A stretch of 64,000 nucleotides of DNA from Clostridiaceae bacterium (GTDB taxonomy: Bacteria; Bacillota; Clostridia; Peptostreptococcales; Peptostreptococcaceae): positions 62,001-126,000 of the forward strand of contig CABIVQ010000001.1 of the NCBI GenBank assembly GCA_902362365.1. Direction: 5' to 3'. Below the pieces are notes generated by a model. That model was not told the DNA's origin and did not search any database. It worked only from the letters and a program-made list of their open reading frames with translations. Positions within the stretch are counted from its first letter, which is position 1, and each line of letters starts with the position of its first letter. A program made the translations under genes and the position numbers. Positions 9,557 to 18,610 of the stretch are shown piece by piece.

Positions 9557-10945
9557 ATGAAACCTATCTGTTTAGAAACTCAAATTTTAAATAAATATAA
9601 GACAAAAATTTTTAGAGAATTAATAAAATTAGTATGGAATGAAAATTTAGATAATATAGATGATATCCCCAAAAATATACTGGAAAATGTAAAAAAGGAA
9701 AGTATTCAAGACGTAGATGAGAATACTATCATAAATTTGATAAGAGTAATTTTAGGCCTTAATCCATTAGAAAGCAATGGGGATACTAGATTAAAAGATA
9801 TGATTTATGAATCAATGAATTTAGATAAAGTAGATATGCCAATAATTTCCATTATAGATGATGCATGTAAGTATTGTGATAATACTAAATATGAATGTTT
9901 AATTAAGAACAAGCATATAAATTGTAATAAACAAAGTACATGCAGTGCTTGTGGGGAATGTATTTCTAAATGTAAGCTAGGAGCCATATCAGATAAAATT
10001 GAATTTATTCCAATTATAAATATATTAAAAAATAAGAAAAATCCAGTATACGTTATTTTAGCACCTGCATTTACTGGACAATTTGGTGAAGATGTTAGTT
10101 CGGGAATATTAAGAGGGGCACTTAAGAGCATAGGTTTTAAAGATATGATAGAAGTAGCGCTAGCAGCTGATATTCTTACAGTAATAGAAGCGTATCATTA
10201 CTATGACCATATACAAAATAATAATAAGGATTATTTTATAACTAGCTGTTGTTGTCCTGTATGGGTAAGCTTAATAAAAAGTAAATTCCCTGAAATTGCA
10301 AGTAATATATCTTCTTCTGTATCACCTATGATTGCATGTGGAAGAATAATTAAAAGTTTAAATCCGGCTGCGAAAGTTGTGTTTATAGGTCCTTGCATTG
10401 CGAAAAAGAAGGAAGCTATATCTGAAGGCTTAAAAGGAGCAGTAGATTTCGTGCTTACATTCCAAGAATTAGATGAAATATTTAAAGCTCTGGATGTAGA
10501 TTTATTACATATAAAGGAAGACAATAGGTTAGAGTCCTCTTACTGTGGGAGAATATATGCAAAATCAGGAGGTGTTAGTAAATCAATAGAAGTGGCTTTA
10601 AAAGAAATTGATGAATACATAAAGTTTAATCCTATATCATTTCAAGGGTCTAAAGAGTGTATTAAAGGACTTGAAAAATTAATTAATAAAGAAATTGATG
10701 CAACTTTTATAGAAGGGATGGGTTGCAAAGGTGGATGTATCGGGGGTCCTAAAAAATTAATATCATTAGAAAAAGGCATTAAATATATGGACAAACATTT
10801 ACAAGAATCAGAATTAAAAACTCCATTTGATAACTTAAACGTTGCACAATTTCTATTAGAAATAGGTATAAAGAAAATAGAGGATTTAGGGGACAAGAAT
10901 CAGGATAAAATACAACAAATTTTTAAGAGGAATATAGAAAAGTAA
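9557..10945 (+). CDS. [FeFe]-hydrogenase catalytic-domain protein with one ferredoxin-like cluster
   Basis: A 462-residue protein. A four-Cys cluster motif CSACGECISKC lies near residues 127-138, with further cysteines just before it. The three H-cluster motifs follow: TSCCCPVW near residue 228, IGPCIAKKKEA near residue 277 and EGMGCKGGCIGGP near residue 386. All four H-cluster cysteines are present, so catalysis is possible. The motif variants (GPC rather than MPC, GGP rather than GGG) and the short N-terminus resemble group B or sensory-type enzymes rather than classical HydA. No maturase or electron-transfer partner is adjacent. A perfect AAAGGAGG site precedes the ATG. Confidence 0.85.
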   Translation: MKPICLETQILNKYKTKIFRELIKLVWNENLDNIDDIPKNILENVKKESIQDVDENTIINLIRVILGLNPLESNGDTRLKDMIYESMNLDKVDMPIISIIDDACKYCDNTKYECLIKNKHINCNKQSTCSACGECISKCKLGAISDKIEFIPIINILKNKKNPVYVILAPAFTGQFGEDVSSGILRGALKSIGFKDMIEVALAADILTVIEAYHYYDHIQNNNKDYFITSCCCPVWVSLIKSKFPEIASNISSSVSPMIACGRIIKSLNPAAKVVFIGPCIAKKKEAISEGLKGAVDFVLTFQELDEIFKALDVDLLHIKEDNRLESSYCGRIYAKSGGVSKSIEVALKEIDEYIKFNPISFQGSKECIKGLEKLINKEIDATFIEGMGCKGGCIGGPKKLISLEKGIKYMDKHLQESELKTPFDNLNVAQFLLEIGIKKIEDLGDKNQDKIQQIFKRNIEK

Positions 10946-10980
10946 TTAAAATTAATCTTTATTAAGAGGAGATTATGATA

Positions 10981-11772
10981 ATGGGGGAAAAGAAAAAAAT
11001 ATTAAAAATATTAATAGGTGTATTTTTAACATCAATTATAGTATGTATAGGATGGTCTTATAATCAAAGTAGCAAGACAGCAAAGAAAAATATTACTATT
11101 GATAAAAATATAAGCGATGTTATAGAGAATACTTCTAATGAAATAAGTAAAGAATCAGAAAAAACACCGGGAAAAATAGCATATATAACAATAGATGATG
11201 GTCCTTCAAAATATACAAGTCAAATATTAGACATATTAGATAGTAATAATGTAAAAGGAACATTTTTTATGTTAAATAATAATATGATATTACACAAAGA
11301 AGAAATTAATAGAATGATAAAAGAAGGTCATGGTGTTGGATTTCATGGGGTAAGTCATGATATAAAGGAATTGTATAAAACAGAAACATCTTCATTAGAA
11401 GAATTTGAAACTTGTAATGAAACATTATATGAAATAAGCGGAAAAACTTCGAAATTAATAAGACTACCATATGGAAGTAAGCCATATACACCACAAGAAA
11501 ATTATGATAGCTTGATTAAAAATGATTACTTGATATGGGACTGGACACTAGATACTCAAGATTGGAAGTCATCAACAGACCAAATTGTAAGTAATGTACT
11601 ATATTACGGAAGAGAAAGAGAAGAAATAGTAATATTGATGCACGAAAAAGAACAAACTGTAAAAGCATTAAATGATACTATAAAAATTTTAAAAGAAAGG
11701 GGATATACAATACTTCCTATAACAGAGAATATATCTCCAAAAAATTTCTGGCTAGGTAATACGAATAGCTAA
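10981..11772 (+). CDS. Membrane-anchored polysaccharide deacetylase (NodB domain)
   Basis: About 263 residues: a short lysine-rich cytoplasmic start, one membrane helix near residues 10-27, a linker, then a NodB domain. The motifs are TIDDGPSKYT (catalytic Asp and metal Asp) near residue 73, HGVSHD with the two metal histidines near residue 122, and RLPYGS near residue 160. It should act outside the cell on N-acetylated sugars such as peptidoglycan. I favour ATG 10981 over ATG 10975 because AGAGGAG at 10965-10971 is too close to the earlier codon. The 29-nt gap after the hydrogenase gene suggests shared transcription. Confidence 0.87.
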   Translation: MGEKKKILKILIGVFLTSIIVCIGWSYNQSSKTAKKNITIDKNISDVIENTSNEISKESEKTPGKIAYITIDDGPSKYTSQILDILDSNNVKGTFFMLNNNMILHKEEINRMIKEGHGVGFHGVSHDIKELYKTETSSLEEFETCNETLYEISGKTSKLIRLPYGSKPYTPQENYDSLIKNDYLIWDWTLDTQDWKSSTDQIVSNVLYYGREREEIVILMHEKEQTVKALNDTIKILKERGYTILPITENISPKNFWLGNTNS

Positions 11773-11796
11773 AATAACTTATATTATTATTAATAA

Positions 11797-11826
11797 TTGA
11801 CAATAATAAAGAAAATTAGATATAAT
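11797..11826 (+). promoter_or_regulatory. Consensus sigma-A promoter of the valS T-box transcript
   Basis: TTGACA (11797-11802) and TATAAT (11821-11826) are separated by 18 bp, both perfect consensus hexamers. Transcription would start near 11833, just before the T-box leader. Confidence 0.85.
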
Positions 11827-11844
11827 TAATAAATAAAACAATAT

Positions 11845-12160
11845 TGAAAATGCAATGATGAAGAGGAGTATGTAAATACTACTAACAGAGAAGAAGGCTC
11901 ATAGGCTGCAAGGTCTTCTAAGTATAGATTTACAGAAGGTAGCTTTGGAGTTTCTAAGTTGAACTAATAGTAGGCTTAGACGGTGAAAATCGTTAAATTT
12001 TATTGAGAGCCAAAATGAGCAAAGTGAATTTTAATCAAGGATATTACTAGTGAATATGAAGTAGTATCGTTGGTTTTATGAGTAGAGCTAATTTTGGAAT
12101 TAAGGTGGTAACGCGAGCTTTTCGTCCTTAGTATAGGATGAAAGGCTCTTTTTTAATTTA
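11845..12160 (+). promoter_or_regulatory. T-box leader of valS with terminator/antiterminator
   Basis: The T-box sequence TAAGGTGGTAACGCGAG is at 12101-12117, just before a terminator hairpin (GAGCTTTTCGTCCT near 12115-12128 with AGGATGAAAGGCTC near 12136-12149) and TTTTTT. Upstream, stem I can form from CTACTA (about 11878-11883) with TAGTAG (about 11978-11983). Uncharged tRNA should stabilise the antiterminator and turn valS on. I cannot fix the specifier codon: valine triplets GTT (about 11968) and GTA (about 11980) are both near the expected loop. Confidence 0.9.
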
Positions 12161-12195
12161 AAAAGATTAAGACTAATTAAGTAGGAGGAAATATC

Positions 12196-14859
12196 ATGGA
12201 AAATACTAATTTATCAAAAACGTATAATCCTAAAGACTTTGAATCAAGATTATATTCAGAGTGGGTAGAAAAAGGATACTTTAAATCTAGCCCAAATCCA
12301 AATAAAAAGCCATTTACAATAATGCTTCCACCGCCTAACATAACTGGGCAATTACATATGGGACATGCTCTTGACCATACATTACAAGACATACTTATAA
12401 GATGGAAGCGTATGGACGGATATGAAGCTTTATGGCAACCTGGAACTGACCATGCTTCTATAGCGACAGAAGTTAAGGTTGTTGAAAGAATCAGAGAGCA
12501 AGAAGGAAAAACTAAGTATGAATTAGGAAGAGAAGAGTTCCTAAACAGAGCTATGGACTGGAGAAATGAATTTGGTAGAAAAATAGTAGACCAAATGAAA
12601 CAATTAGGAGACTCTTGTGACTGGGATAGAGAAAGATTTACAATGGATGAAGGTTGTAACGAAGCTGTTACTGAGTTCTTTGTAAAGCTTTATGAAAAAG
12701 GTCAAATATACAGAGGAAACAGAATAATAAACTGGTGTCCAGATTGTAAAACAACTTTATCTGATGCAGAAGTTGAACATGAAGAGCACGAAGGTAAGTT
12801 CTATCACATAAAATATCCTATAGCAGGTAGTGATGAATTTTTAGAAATAGCTACAACTAGACCAGAAACAATGCTAGGAGATACTGGTATAGCTGTAAAT
12901 CCAGAAGATGAAAGATATAAGCATTTAGTAGGTAAGCATGCAATACTTCCATTATTAGGAAGAGAACTTATAATAGTTGCTGATGATTATGTTGATTTAG
13001 AGTTTGGTACTGGTGCAGTTAAGATGACTCCGGCTCATGACCCTAATGACTATGAAGTTGGTCAAAGACATAACTTAGAGCAAATAAACGTAATGAACGA
13101 AGATGGAACAATGAACAAATTAGCTGGTAAGTACGAAGGCATGGATAGATATGAGTGTAGAAAACAACTTATAGCTGACTTAGATGAAGCTGGATACTTA
13201 ATTGCTATAAAAGACCATAAACACAATGTAGGTTCTTGTTATAGATGTCATACAGTAATAGAACCAAGATTATCAGATCAATGGTTCGTTAAGATGGATG
13301 AACTTGCAAAACCTGCAATAGACATACTTAAGAAACAAGAGTTAAAATTCGTTCCAGATAAATTTGATAAAACTTACTTACAATGGTTAGAAAACATAAG
13401 AGATTGGTGTATATCTAGACAGTTATGGTGGGGTCATCAAATACCTGCTTACTACTGCCAAGATTGTGGTGAAGTAGTAGTTGCTAAATCTATGCCAGAT
13501 GCTTGTAAGTGTGGATGCACTAACTTAAAGCAAGATGAAGATGTACTAGACACATGGTTTAGTTCAGCATTATGGCCTTTCTCAACATTAGGGTGGCCAA
13601 ACAATACAGAAGAATTAAACTATTATTATCCAACAAGTGTACTTGTAACTGGATATGATATAATATTCTTCTGGGTAGTAAGAATGGCATTTGCAGGAAT
13701 GTTCTGTATGAATGAAAAACCATTTGAGCATGTATTAATACATGGTTTAGTAAGAGACTCTCAAGGTAGAAAAATGAGTAAGTCTTTAGGAAATGGTATA
13801 GATCCATTAGAAGTAATCGACCAATATGGTGCTGATGCTCTAAGATTCATGTTAGCAACAGGAAATTCCCCAGGAAATGATATGAGATTCTACATGGAAA
13901 GAGTAGAAGCTGCAAGAAACTTTGCAAATAAATTATGGAATGCGTCAAGATTTGTATTCATGAATATAGATACAGAAATAATGGAAGGTGTAACTAGAGA
14001 ATCTGTTGAAGCTAACTTAACTTTAGCTGATAAATGGATAATATCAAGAGCAAATAATGTTGTTAAAGAAGTTTCTGACAACATGGATAAGTTTGATTTA
14101 GGTATAGCGGCTCAAAAGATATATGACTTCGCTTGGTCAGAATACTGTGACTGGTATATAGAAATAGTTAAACCAAGATTATATAGTGAAGATAAAGAAG
14201 CTAAACAAACTGCTTTATACACATTAACTTACGTATTAGAAAAAATATTAAAATTATTACACCCATATATGCCATTTATAACAGAAGAGATATATACTCA
14301 TCTTCCAACTGTAGAAGGAAGTATAGTTATAGCTCAGTGGCCTCATTACACTGAAGCTGATAATATGGCTAAAGAAGAAGATATGATGAACTTAACAATG
14401 GATGGAATAAGAAATATAAGAAACGTAAGATCAGAAATGAACGTTCCACCATCAAAGAAAGCTAAAGTTATAATAGTTCCAACTGAAGAAAAGAAAGAAG
14501 CAATGGAAGCTGGTAAGGATTACTTCGTAACATTATCATCTGCATCTGAAGTTGAAATAGTAGCTGATGAAACTAATATACCTGAAGACGCTGTAAGTGT
14601 TGTTATAGATGGTGTTAAGATATTCATACCACTTGATGAGTTAGTTGATTTTGCAAAAGAAATCGAAAGATTAAGTAAAGAAAAAGCTAAGTTAGAAAGT
14701 GAGATTAAGAGAGTTAACGGAAAACTTTCTAATGAAGGATTCGTTGCTAAAGCTCCAGAGGCATTAATAAATGCTGAAAAAGCTAAAAAAGAAAAATTCG
14801 AAGAAATGATTAAGTCTGTAGTAGAAAGACTTGAAAATCTTGAATTAAAAATGAAATAG
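12196..14859 (+). CDS. valS: Valyl-tRNA synthetase
   Basis: An 887-residue class I aminoacyl-tRNA synthetase that charges tRNA-Val. The HIGH-type motif is in [15 protein letters not shown] near residues 43-57 and the KMSKS loop in [10 protein letters not shown] near residue 527. The editing domain lies between, around residues 200-350. The C-terminus has the valS-specific coiled coil, rich in Lys and Glu, near residues 820-885. Length and domain order are normal. The start is ATG 12196 with GTAGGAGG upstream, downstream of the T-box. Repeat B follows the stop by 7 nt. Confidence 0.97.
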   Translation: MENTNLSKTYNPKDFESRLYSEWVEKGYFKSSPNPNKKPFTIMLPPPNITGQLHMGHALDHTLQDILIRWKRMDGYEALWQPGTDHASIATEVKVVERIREQEGKTKYELGREEFLNRAMDWRNEFGRKIVDQMKQLGDSCDWDRERFTMDEGCNEAVTEFFVKLYEKGQIYRGNRIINWCPDCKTTLSDAEVEHEEHEGKFYHIKYPIAGSDEFLEIATTRPETMLGDTGIAVNPEDERYKHLVGKHAILPLLGRELIIVADDYVDLEFGTGAVKMTPAHDPNDYEVGQRHNLEQINVMNEDGTMNKLAGKYEGMDRYECRKQLIADLDEAGYLIAIKDHKHNVGSCYRCHTVIEPRLSDQWFVKMDELAKPAIDILKKQELKFVPDKFDKTYLQWLENIRDWCISRQLWWGHQIPAYYCQDCGEVVVAKSMPDACKCGCTNLKQDEDVLDTWFSSALWPFSTLGWPNNTEELNYYYPTSVLVTGYDIIFFWVVRMAFAGMFCMNEKPFEHVLIHGLVRDSQGRKMSKSLGNGIDPLEVIDQYGADALRFMLATGNSPGNDMRFYMERVEAARNFANKLWNASRFVFMNIDTEIMEGVTRESVEANLTLADKWIISRANNVVKEVSDNMDKFDLGIAAQKIYDFAWSEYCDWYIEIVKPRLYSEDKEAKQTALYTLTYVLEKILKLLHPYMPFITEEIYTHLPTVEGSIVIAQWPHYTEADNMAKEEDMMNLTMDGIRNIRNVRSEMNVPPSKKAKVIIVPTEEKKEAMEAGKDYFVTLSSASEVEIVADETNIPEDAVSVVIDGVKIFIPLDELVDFAKEIERLSKEKAKLESEIKRVNGKLSNEGFVAKAPEALINAEKAKKEKFEEMIKSVVERLENLELKMK

Positions 14860-14866
14860 ATAATAT

Positions 14867-14996
14867 CCTAGGGTGATGTAACTCGATAGCTCGGGAGTGT
14901 ATAAAAATAGTCAGTACATGTAGCTGAAAAAATGCTGCAAATGTACTGACTATTTTTTTATACACTCCCTTTACTAGTAAATTACAATTACCTAGG
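14867..14996 (+). repeat. Dispersed nested-palindrome element, copy B
   Basis: The outer arms end in CCTAGG (14867-14872) and CCTAGG (14991-14996), with TGTAA/TTACA inside them. The left conserved stretch AGCTCGGGAGTG starts at 14888. The inner stem pairs 14893-14919 with 14941-14969 over 27 bp, broken only by two extra T on the right. The apex is TAGCTGAAAAAATGCTGC. It shares the core, not the stem sequence, with copies A and C. It follows valS directly and is convergent with the small minus-strand gene at 15031-15198, so it may end both transcripts. Confidence 0.75.
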
Positions 14997-15030
14997 TCAT
15001 TTATTGGGGGAGTGTGAGAGAGAATAGTCA

Positions 15031-15198
15031 TTACTCTATAATATTGTCAGAATCAGCAAATTCATTTTCAACATAGTTGTTTAGGATGTGTATTATTAGG
15101 TTGTCTACTGTCATATGATTTTCTGTAGCTAAAATATCTAATTGGATTTTTAAGTCTTTAGGTAATTTAGCGCTTATATTATTATTTTCATTAGTCAT
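15031..15198 (-). CDS. Small ribbon-helix-helix-like protein
   Basis: A 55-residue open reading frame on the minus strand with an AGAGGTGAC ribosome site before its ATG. It reads MTNENNNISAKLPKDLKIQLD, then ILATENHMTVDNLIIHILNNY and an acidic tail. A beta-strand with alternating polar residues (NISAKLP) followed by two helices is the Arc/CopG pattern, in which dimers bind DNA through the strand. No toxin partner is next to it, so an antitoxin role is not supported. The gene is real on ribosome-site and composition grounds; the DNA-binding role is inferred. Confidence 0.65.
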   Translation of the reverse strand: MTNENNNISAKLPKDLKIQLDILATENHMTVDNLIIHILNNYVENEFADSDNIIE

Positions 15199-15519
15199 AG
15201 AAAGTCACCTCTTTAAATTTATTATATCCAAGATAGTCATAATTAATATTAAAGATGTCTTTGAGAAAATAGTAAAACATTTTTTTGAATTTGTAAAACT
15301 ATTTTCTATTTTTGTGTGAATATATAATAGTGGAAAATAAATTTTAAGATTTTAAAGTTATATAAAAAGAGGCGATAATGGTGATTATTCATGAAATTTT
15401 GTTATAATGAGAAATTATAATGACTTAATAATGGAAGATTAATAGCAATGTTACTAGTATGTATATCTGTTAATATAAAGAAAAGGTATGAAATAATTTA
15501 TGTTAAGGGGTGAAGAGTT
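15199..15519. other. Intergenic region between divergent RHH-like gene and mobA
   Basis: A 321-bp AT-rich gap with no convincing gene. It contains an inverted repeat AGAAAATAGT/ACTATTTTCT (about 15263-15309) with a 26-nt loop, and TATAAT-like hexamers near 15328 and 15404. A nine-codon frame (ATGGTGATTATTCATGAA...) begins near 15379 after AGAGGCG; I do not call it a gene. It probably holds the two divergent promoters. Confidence 0.4.
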
Positions 15520-16125
15520 ATAGAAAGTTTATTAAAGAAATCAAGTGCAGTAATATTAGTTGGTGGAAAATCGAGTAGGATGGGGTATAAAGATAAGTAT
15601 AATCTAAAGATAGGGCAAAAAAGGTTTATTGATTACATAATAGAAGAGCTAAGTTGTTTTGATTATATTGCAATATCTGCAAATAAAAATCAAGACTTAG
15701 CAAGTTTAAAGTATAAAGTAATTATAGATGAAATCGACGAAGTAGGTCCTATTGGTGGAATATATACTGCAATGAATAATATTAATAGTGAAATACTATT
15801 TTTATGTACCTGTGATGTTCCAAATATAAGTAGAGAAATAGTATATAAGCTATATAATAATTTTGATTTTAGATATGATTGCTTAATACCAAGAATAAGA
15901 GGAAGAATACATCCATTACTAGGGATATATCAAACAAAAATAAAAAATATAGTAAAAGAAAATATCAAAAACTCAGATTATAAAGTAAGAAACTTACTGA
16001 ATAGAGTTAATACAAAATATATAGATTTTGATGAAAAATATGATGAAATATTTAGCAACATCAACACTATAGAAGAATATGAAGAATATTGTAAACATAA
16101 ATGTGTTAAAAAAATATTACTGTGA
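15520..16125 (+). CDS. mobA: Molybdenum cofactor guanylyltransferase MobA (apparent ATA start)
   Basis: About 201 residues if started at ATA 15520. The nucleotide-binding motif VILVGGKSSRMGYKDK straddles the first in-frame ATG at 15580, so starting there would remove the GTP-binding loop. Upstream in frame there is a TGA at 15511 and no ATG, GTG or TTG. The only codon well placed after the ribosome site AAGGGGTGA (15505-15513) is ATA at 15520. Later motifs PIGGIYTAM and FLCTCDVPNI fit MobA. It links GMP to molybdopterin. Either a rare AUA start is used or the start codon has mutated and the gene is impaired. Confidence 0.78.
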   Translation: MESLLKKSSAVILVGGKSSRMGYKDKYNLKIGQKRFIDYIIEELSCFDYIAISANKNQDLASLKYKVIIDEIDEVGPIGGIYTAMNNINSEILFLCTCDVPNISREIVYKLYNNFDFRYDCLIPRIRGRIHPLLGIYQTKIKNIVKENIKNSDYKVRNLLNRVNTKYIDFDEKYDEIFSNINTIEEYEEYCKHKCVKKILL

Positions 16126-16297
16126 GAGAAAAACTCTAGTAATATTTTTTCTGTATATGAAGAGTTATAATTTGTATTAAAATATACTATAATTAACTTA
16201 GAAATTACAAGATTTTATAAATTAAAAGCAACAAGTTTTAGCAAATAGATAAATGATTTATTTATTTAAAACTTAACTATCACGAGGGGGAGAAGGA

Positions 16298-17611
16298 ATG
16301 AACTATCAAGAATCATTAAAATATATAGCAGATACACATAAATTTGGAATTAGATTAGGTTTAGACAGTACAGGAAAATTATTAGAACTTTTAGGTAATC
16401 CTCAGGAAAACTTAAAAGTAGTTCATGTGGCAGGAACAAATGGAAAAGGGTCAGTTTGCTCATTTGTAGCAAATATATTAAAAGAAGAAGGATATAAAGT
16501 AGGATTATATACATCTCCATACTTAGAGACTTTTACAGAAAGAATAAGAGTAAATGGAGAAAATATACCAGAAGAAGATGTAGCAAGAATAATAACTATA
16601 ATAAAAGATAAGATAGAAATAATGGTTAGCGAAGGTTATTCTGCTCCTACAGAATTTGAAATAGTAACGGCTATGGCGTTTTACTATTATAATGAACAAA
16701 AAATGGATTATGTAGTATTAGAAGTTGGATTAGGTGGAAGATTTGATTCAACAAATGTTATAAAAAATCCATTAGTAAGTGTATTAGTATCTATAAGTTT
16801 AGATCATATAGGAGTACTTGGAGATACAATAGGAAAAATAGCTTATGAGAAAGCTGGAATCATAAAAGACAATGGAGCTGCAATAGTATATAAGCAAGTT
16901 AAAGAAGCTGAAGATGTTATAAAAGAAGTTTGTAATGAAAAAAATGCAAATTATATAGAAGTAAACTTTAATGATGTAGAGGTTAAGAAATCTGATATTT
17001 ACTCACAAGTATATGATTGTATAGTTATGGGTGAAAAATTTGATAACTTAGAAATAAAATTAATAGGTGATCATCAAATAAATAACTCAATAGTAGCATT
17101 AAACGTAATTAAATACTTAAGAGATAATAAAAATGTTGAAGTTAGTAACGAATCTATAGAGAAGGGTCTTTTAAATACTAAATGGCCAGGTAGAATAGAA
17201 AAAATAAAAGAAAATCCAATGTTTATCATAGATGGGGCTCATAATGAAGATGGAGCAAAATCTTTGGCTAAGGCTTTAGAAAAAAACTTCCCAAATAAAA
17301 AATTAACTATGTTAATTGGAATGTTAGCAGATAAGGATATAGATAGCGTTTTAGAAATATTAATGCCTAGATTTAATAAGGTAATAACAACAACTCCAGC
17401 CAATGATAGAGCTATAAGTTGTGAAGAATTAAAAAATAAAATATCTAAGTATGTTGAAGATGTAACAGCAGTTGAAAATATTGAAGAGGCAGTTAAATAT
17501 ACTTTAGATAATGCAAATGAAGATGATATAATAATTAGTGCAGGCTCTTTATATATGATAGGAACGGTTAGAACATTAGTAAATGAAAAAGAATTAGTTA
17601 TACAAAAATAA
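16298..17611 (+). CDS. folC: Folylpolyglutamate synthase / dihydrofolate synthase
   Basis: A 437-residue Mur-ligase-fold enzyme that adds glutamate to folates. The P-loop VHVAGTNGKGSVCSFVA is near residues 41-57, the Mg-binding region EVGLGGRFDSTNV near residue 146, the SLDHIGVLG motif near residue 170 and DGAHNEDGAKSL near residue 311. The length matches FolC. Conserved loops give no clear decision between folylpolyglutamate-only and bifunctional activity. The gene is preceded by GAGGGGGAG and followed by a strong terminator. Confidence 0.95.
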   Translation: MNYQESLKYIADTHKFGIRLGLDSTGKLLELLGNPQENLKVVHVAGTNGKGSVCSFVANILKEEGYKVGLYTSPYLETFTERIRVNGENIPEEDVARIITIIKDKIEIMVSEGYSAPTEFEIVTAMAFYYYNEQKMDYVVLEVGLGGRFDSTNVIKNPLVSVLVSISLDHIGVLGDTIGKIAYEKAGIIKDNGAAIVYKQVKEAEDVIKEVCNEKNANYIEVNFNDVEVKKSDIYSQVYDCIVMGEKFDNLEIKLIGDHQINNSIVALNVIKYLRDNKNVEVSNESIEKGLLNTKWPGRIEKIKENPMFIIDGAHNEDGAKSLAKALEKNFPNKKLTMLIGMLADKDIDSVLEILMPRFNKVITTTPANDRAISCEELKNKISKYVEDVTAVENIEEAVKYTLDNANEDDIIISAGSLYMIGTVRTLVNEKELVIQK

Positions 17612-17625
17612 ATTAAGGTCTATCT

Positions 17626-17680
17626 AAAATATGAGGCTACCTTAGAGTAAAATTTACTTTAAAGGTAGCCTTATATTTTA
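17626..17680 (+). terminator. Intrinsic terminator after folC
   Basis: A long stem, AATATGAGGCTACCTT with AAGGTAGCCTTATATT, with a further TAAA/TTTA pairing in the loop, ends in TTTTAAAT. The arms are A- and T-rich at both ends, so it may work in both directions. Confidence 0.88.
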
Positions 17681-17743
17681 AATAAACTAATTATAGACGA
17701 AATCTATAGCTATACAGGCATATATTGTATATTTCTATATAAC

Positions 17744-17771
17744 TTTACTTAAAAAAGGTATTTGATATAAT
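17744..17771 (+). promoter_or_regulatory. Extended -10 promoter of the ydj/ynj-like operon
   Basis: TGATATAAT (17763-17771) is an extended -10 element; a weak -35 TTTACT lies at 17744-17749 with 16 bp between. It is 54 nt upstream of the first gene of the operon and after the folC terminator. Confidence 0.6.
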
Positions 17772-17824
17772 TTAACATGGTTTAATAGGATAGTATGTAA
17801 ATAAAAATAAACGGAGGAGTAATA

Positions 17825-18541
17825 ATGAAATTAAACAAAAGACTAAAAGTTTTAGCGATAGGTATGTTATTCGTATTAACATTAAGTAATATTGTTGGAT
17901 GCTCATCTAACAATGGAGAATCAGGTTATGGTGATATAGATTCAACTAAAACATTAAAGTTAGTTGAAGAAAATGAAAAGACATTAGTTATAGATGTCAG
18001 AGGTACAGATGCATATGCAGAAGGACATTTAGCTAACGCTATAAATATACCATTTGATGAGTTTGAAGATAAAGTAGCTGACTTAGAGGGATATAAAGAT
18101 CAAACTATAATATTAATATGCAATACAGGAAATAAAAGTGGTAAAGCAGCTAAAATGCTAGTAGAGAAAGGTTTTACTAATGTTTATAACGCAGAAGACG
18201 GAATGGATGAATTTGACTATAAAACAGTTAAATACAATAATATAACAGGTAGTGAATTTGAAAAATTAGTAGAAGAGAATAAAGATGCAGTTATATTAGA
18301 TGTAAGGGATACTAAAGATTATGATAAGGGACATGTGGAAAATTCTATAAATATACCAATAGATGAAGTTGAATCAAGAATTAATGAGCTTAAAGACTAT
18401 CAAGATAAAGAAATACTAATCTATTGTTCAGTAGGAAGAAGAAGTGCTCAAGCAGCAGAAATTTTAGAAAATAGTGGATATAAAGATGTTTCTAATTCAG
18501 TAGATGGAGTAAAAGAATATGAATTTAAACTAGTTAAATAA
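17825..18541 (+). CDS. Tandem-rhodanese lipoprotein (YnjE-like position)
   Basis: A 238-residue exported lipoprotein. The signal peptide ends in LSNIVGC, with the lipid-attached Cys near residue 26. Two rhodanese domains follow. The first runs from VIDVRGTDAYAEGH to the loop CNTGNKSG with its catalytic Cys near residue 99; the second runs from VILDVRDTKDYDKGH to CSVGRRSA near residue 200. Both keep the active-site Cys, so both could carry a persulfide outside the membrane. It opens an operon with two VTT proteins, an Fe-S protein, a CDP-alcohol transferase and an ABC importer. E. coli ynjE, also a multi-domain exported rhodanese, has the same company. Confidence 0.88.
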   Translation: MKLNKRLKVLAIGMLFVLTLSNIVGCSSNNGESGYGDIDSTKTLKLVEENEKTLVIDVRGTDAYAEGHLANAINIPFDEFEDKVADLEGYKDQTIILICNTGNKSGKAAKMLVEKGFTNVYNAEDGMDEFDYKTVKYNNITGSEFEKLVEENKDAVILDVRDTKDYDKGHVENSINIPIDEVESRINELKDYQDKEILIYCSVGRRSAQAAEILENSGYKDVSNSVDGVKEYEFKLVK

Positions 18542-18610
18542 GCTAAATAAAAAAGGGGCTATATAAACTTAATATTTTTATATATCTCCTTTATTTTATA
18601 ATAGAGAGGA

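Noticed and set aside
11871..11990. Fixing the T-box specifier as a particular valine codon
   Set aside because: GTT and GTA both occur near the expected loop and stem I can be drawn in more than one register, so I left it open.
15379..15411. Nine-codon frame with AGAGGCG upstream, possible leader peptide of mobA
   Set aside because: Too short to judge, no attenuator-like hairpin ties it to mobA, and no codon bias hints at a sensor role.
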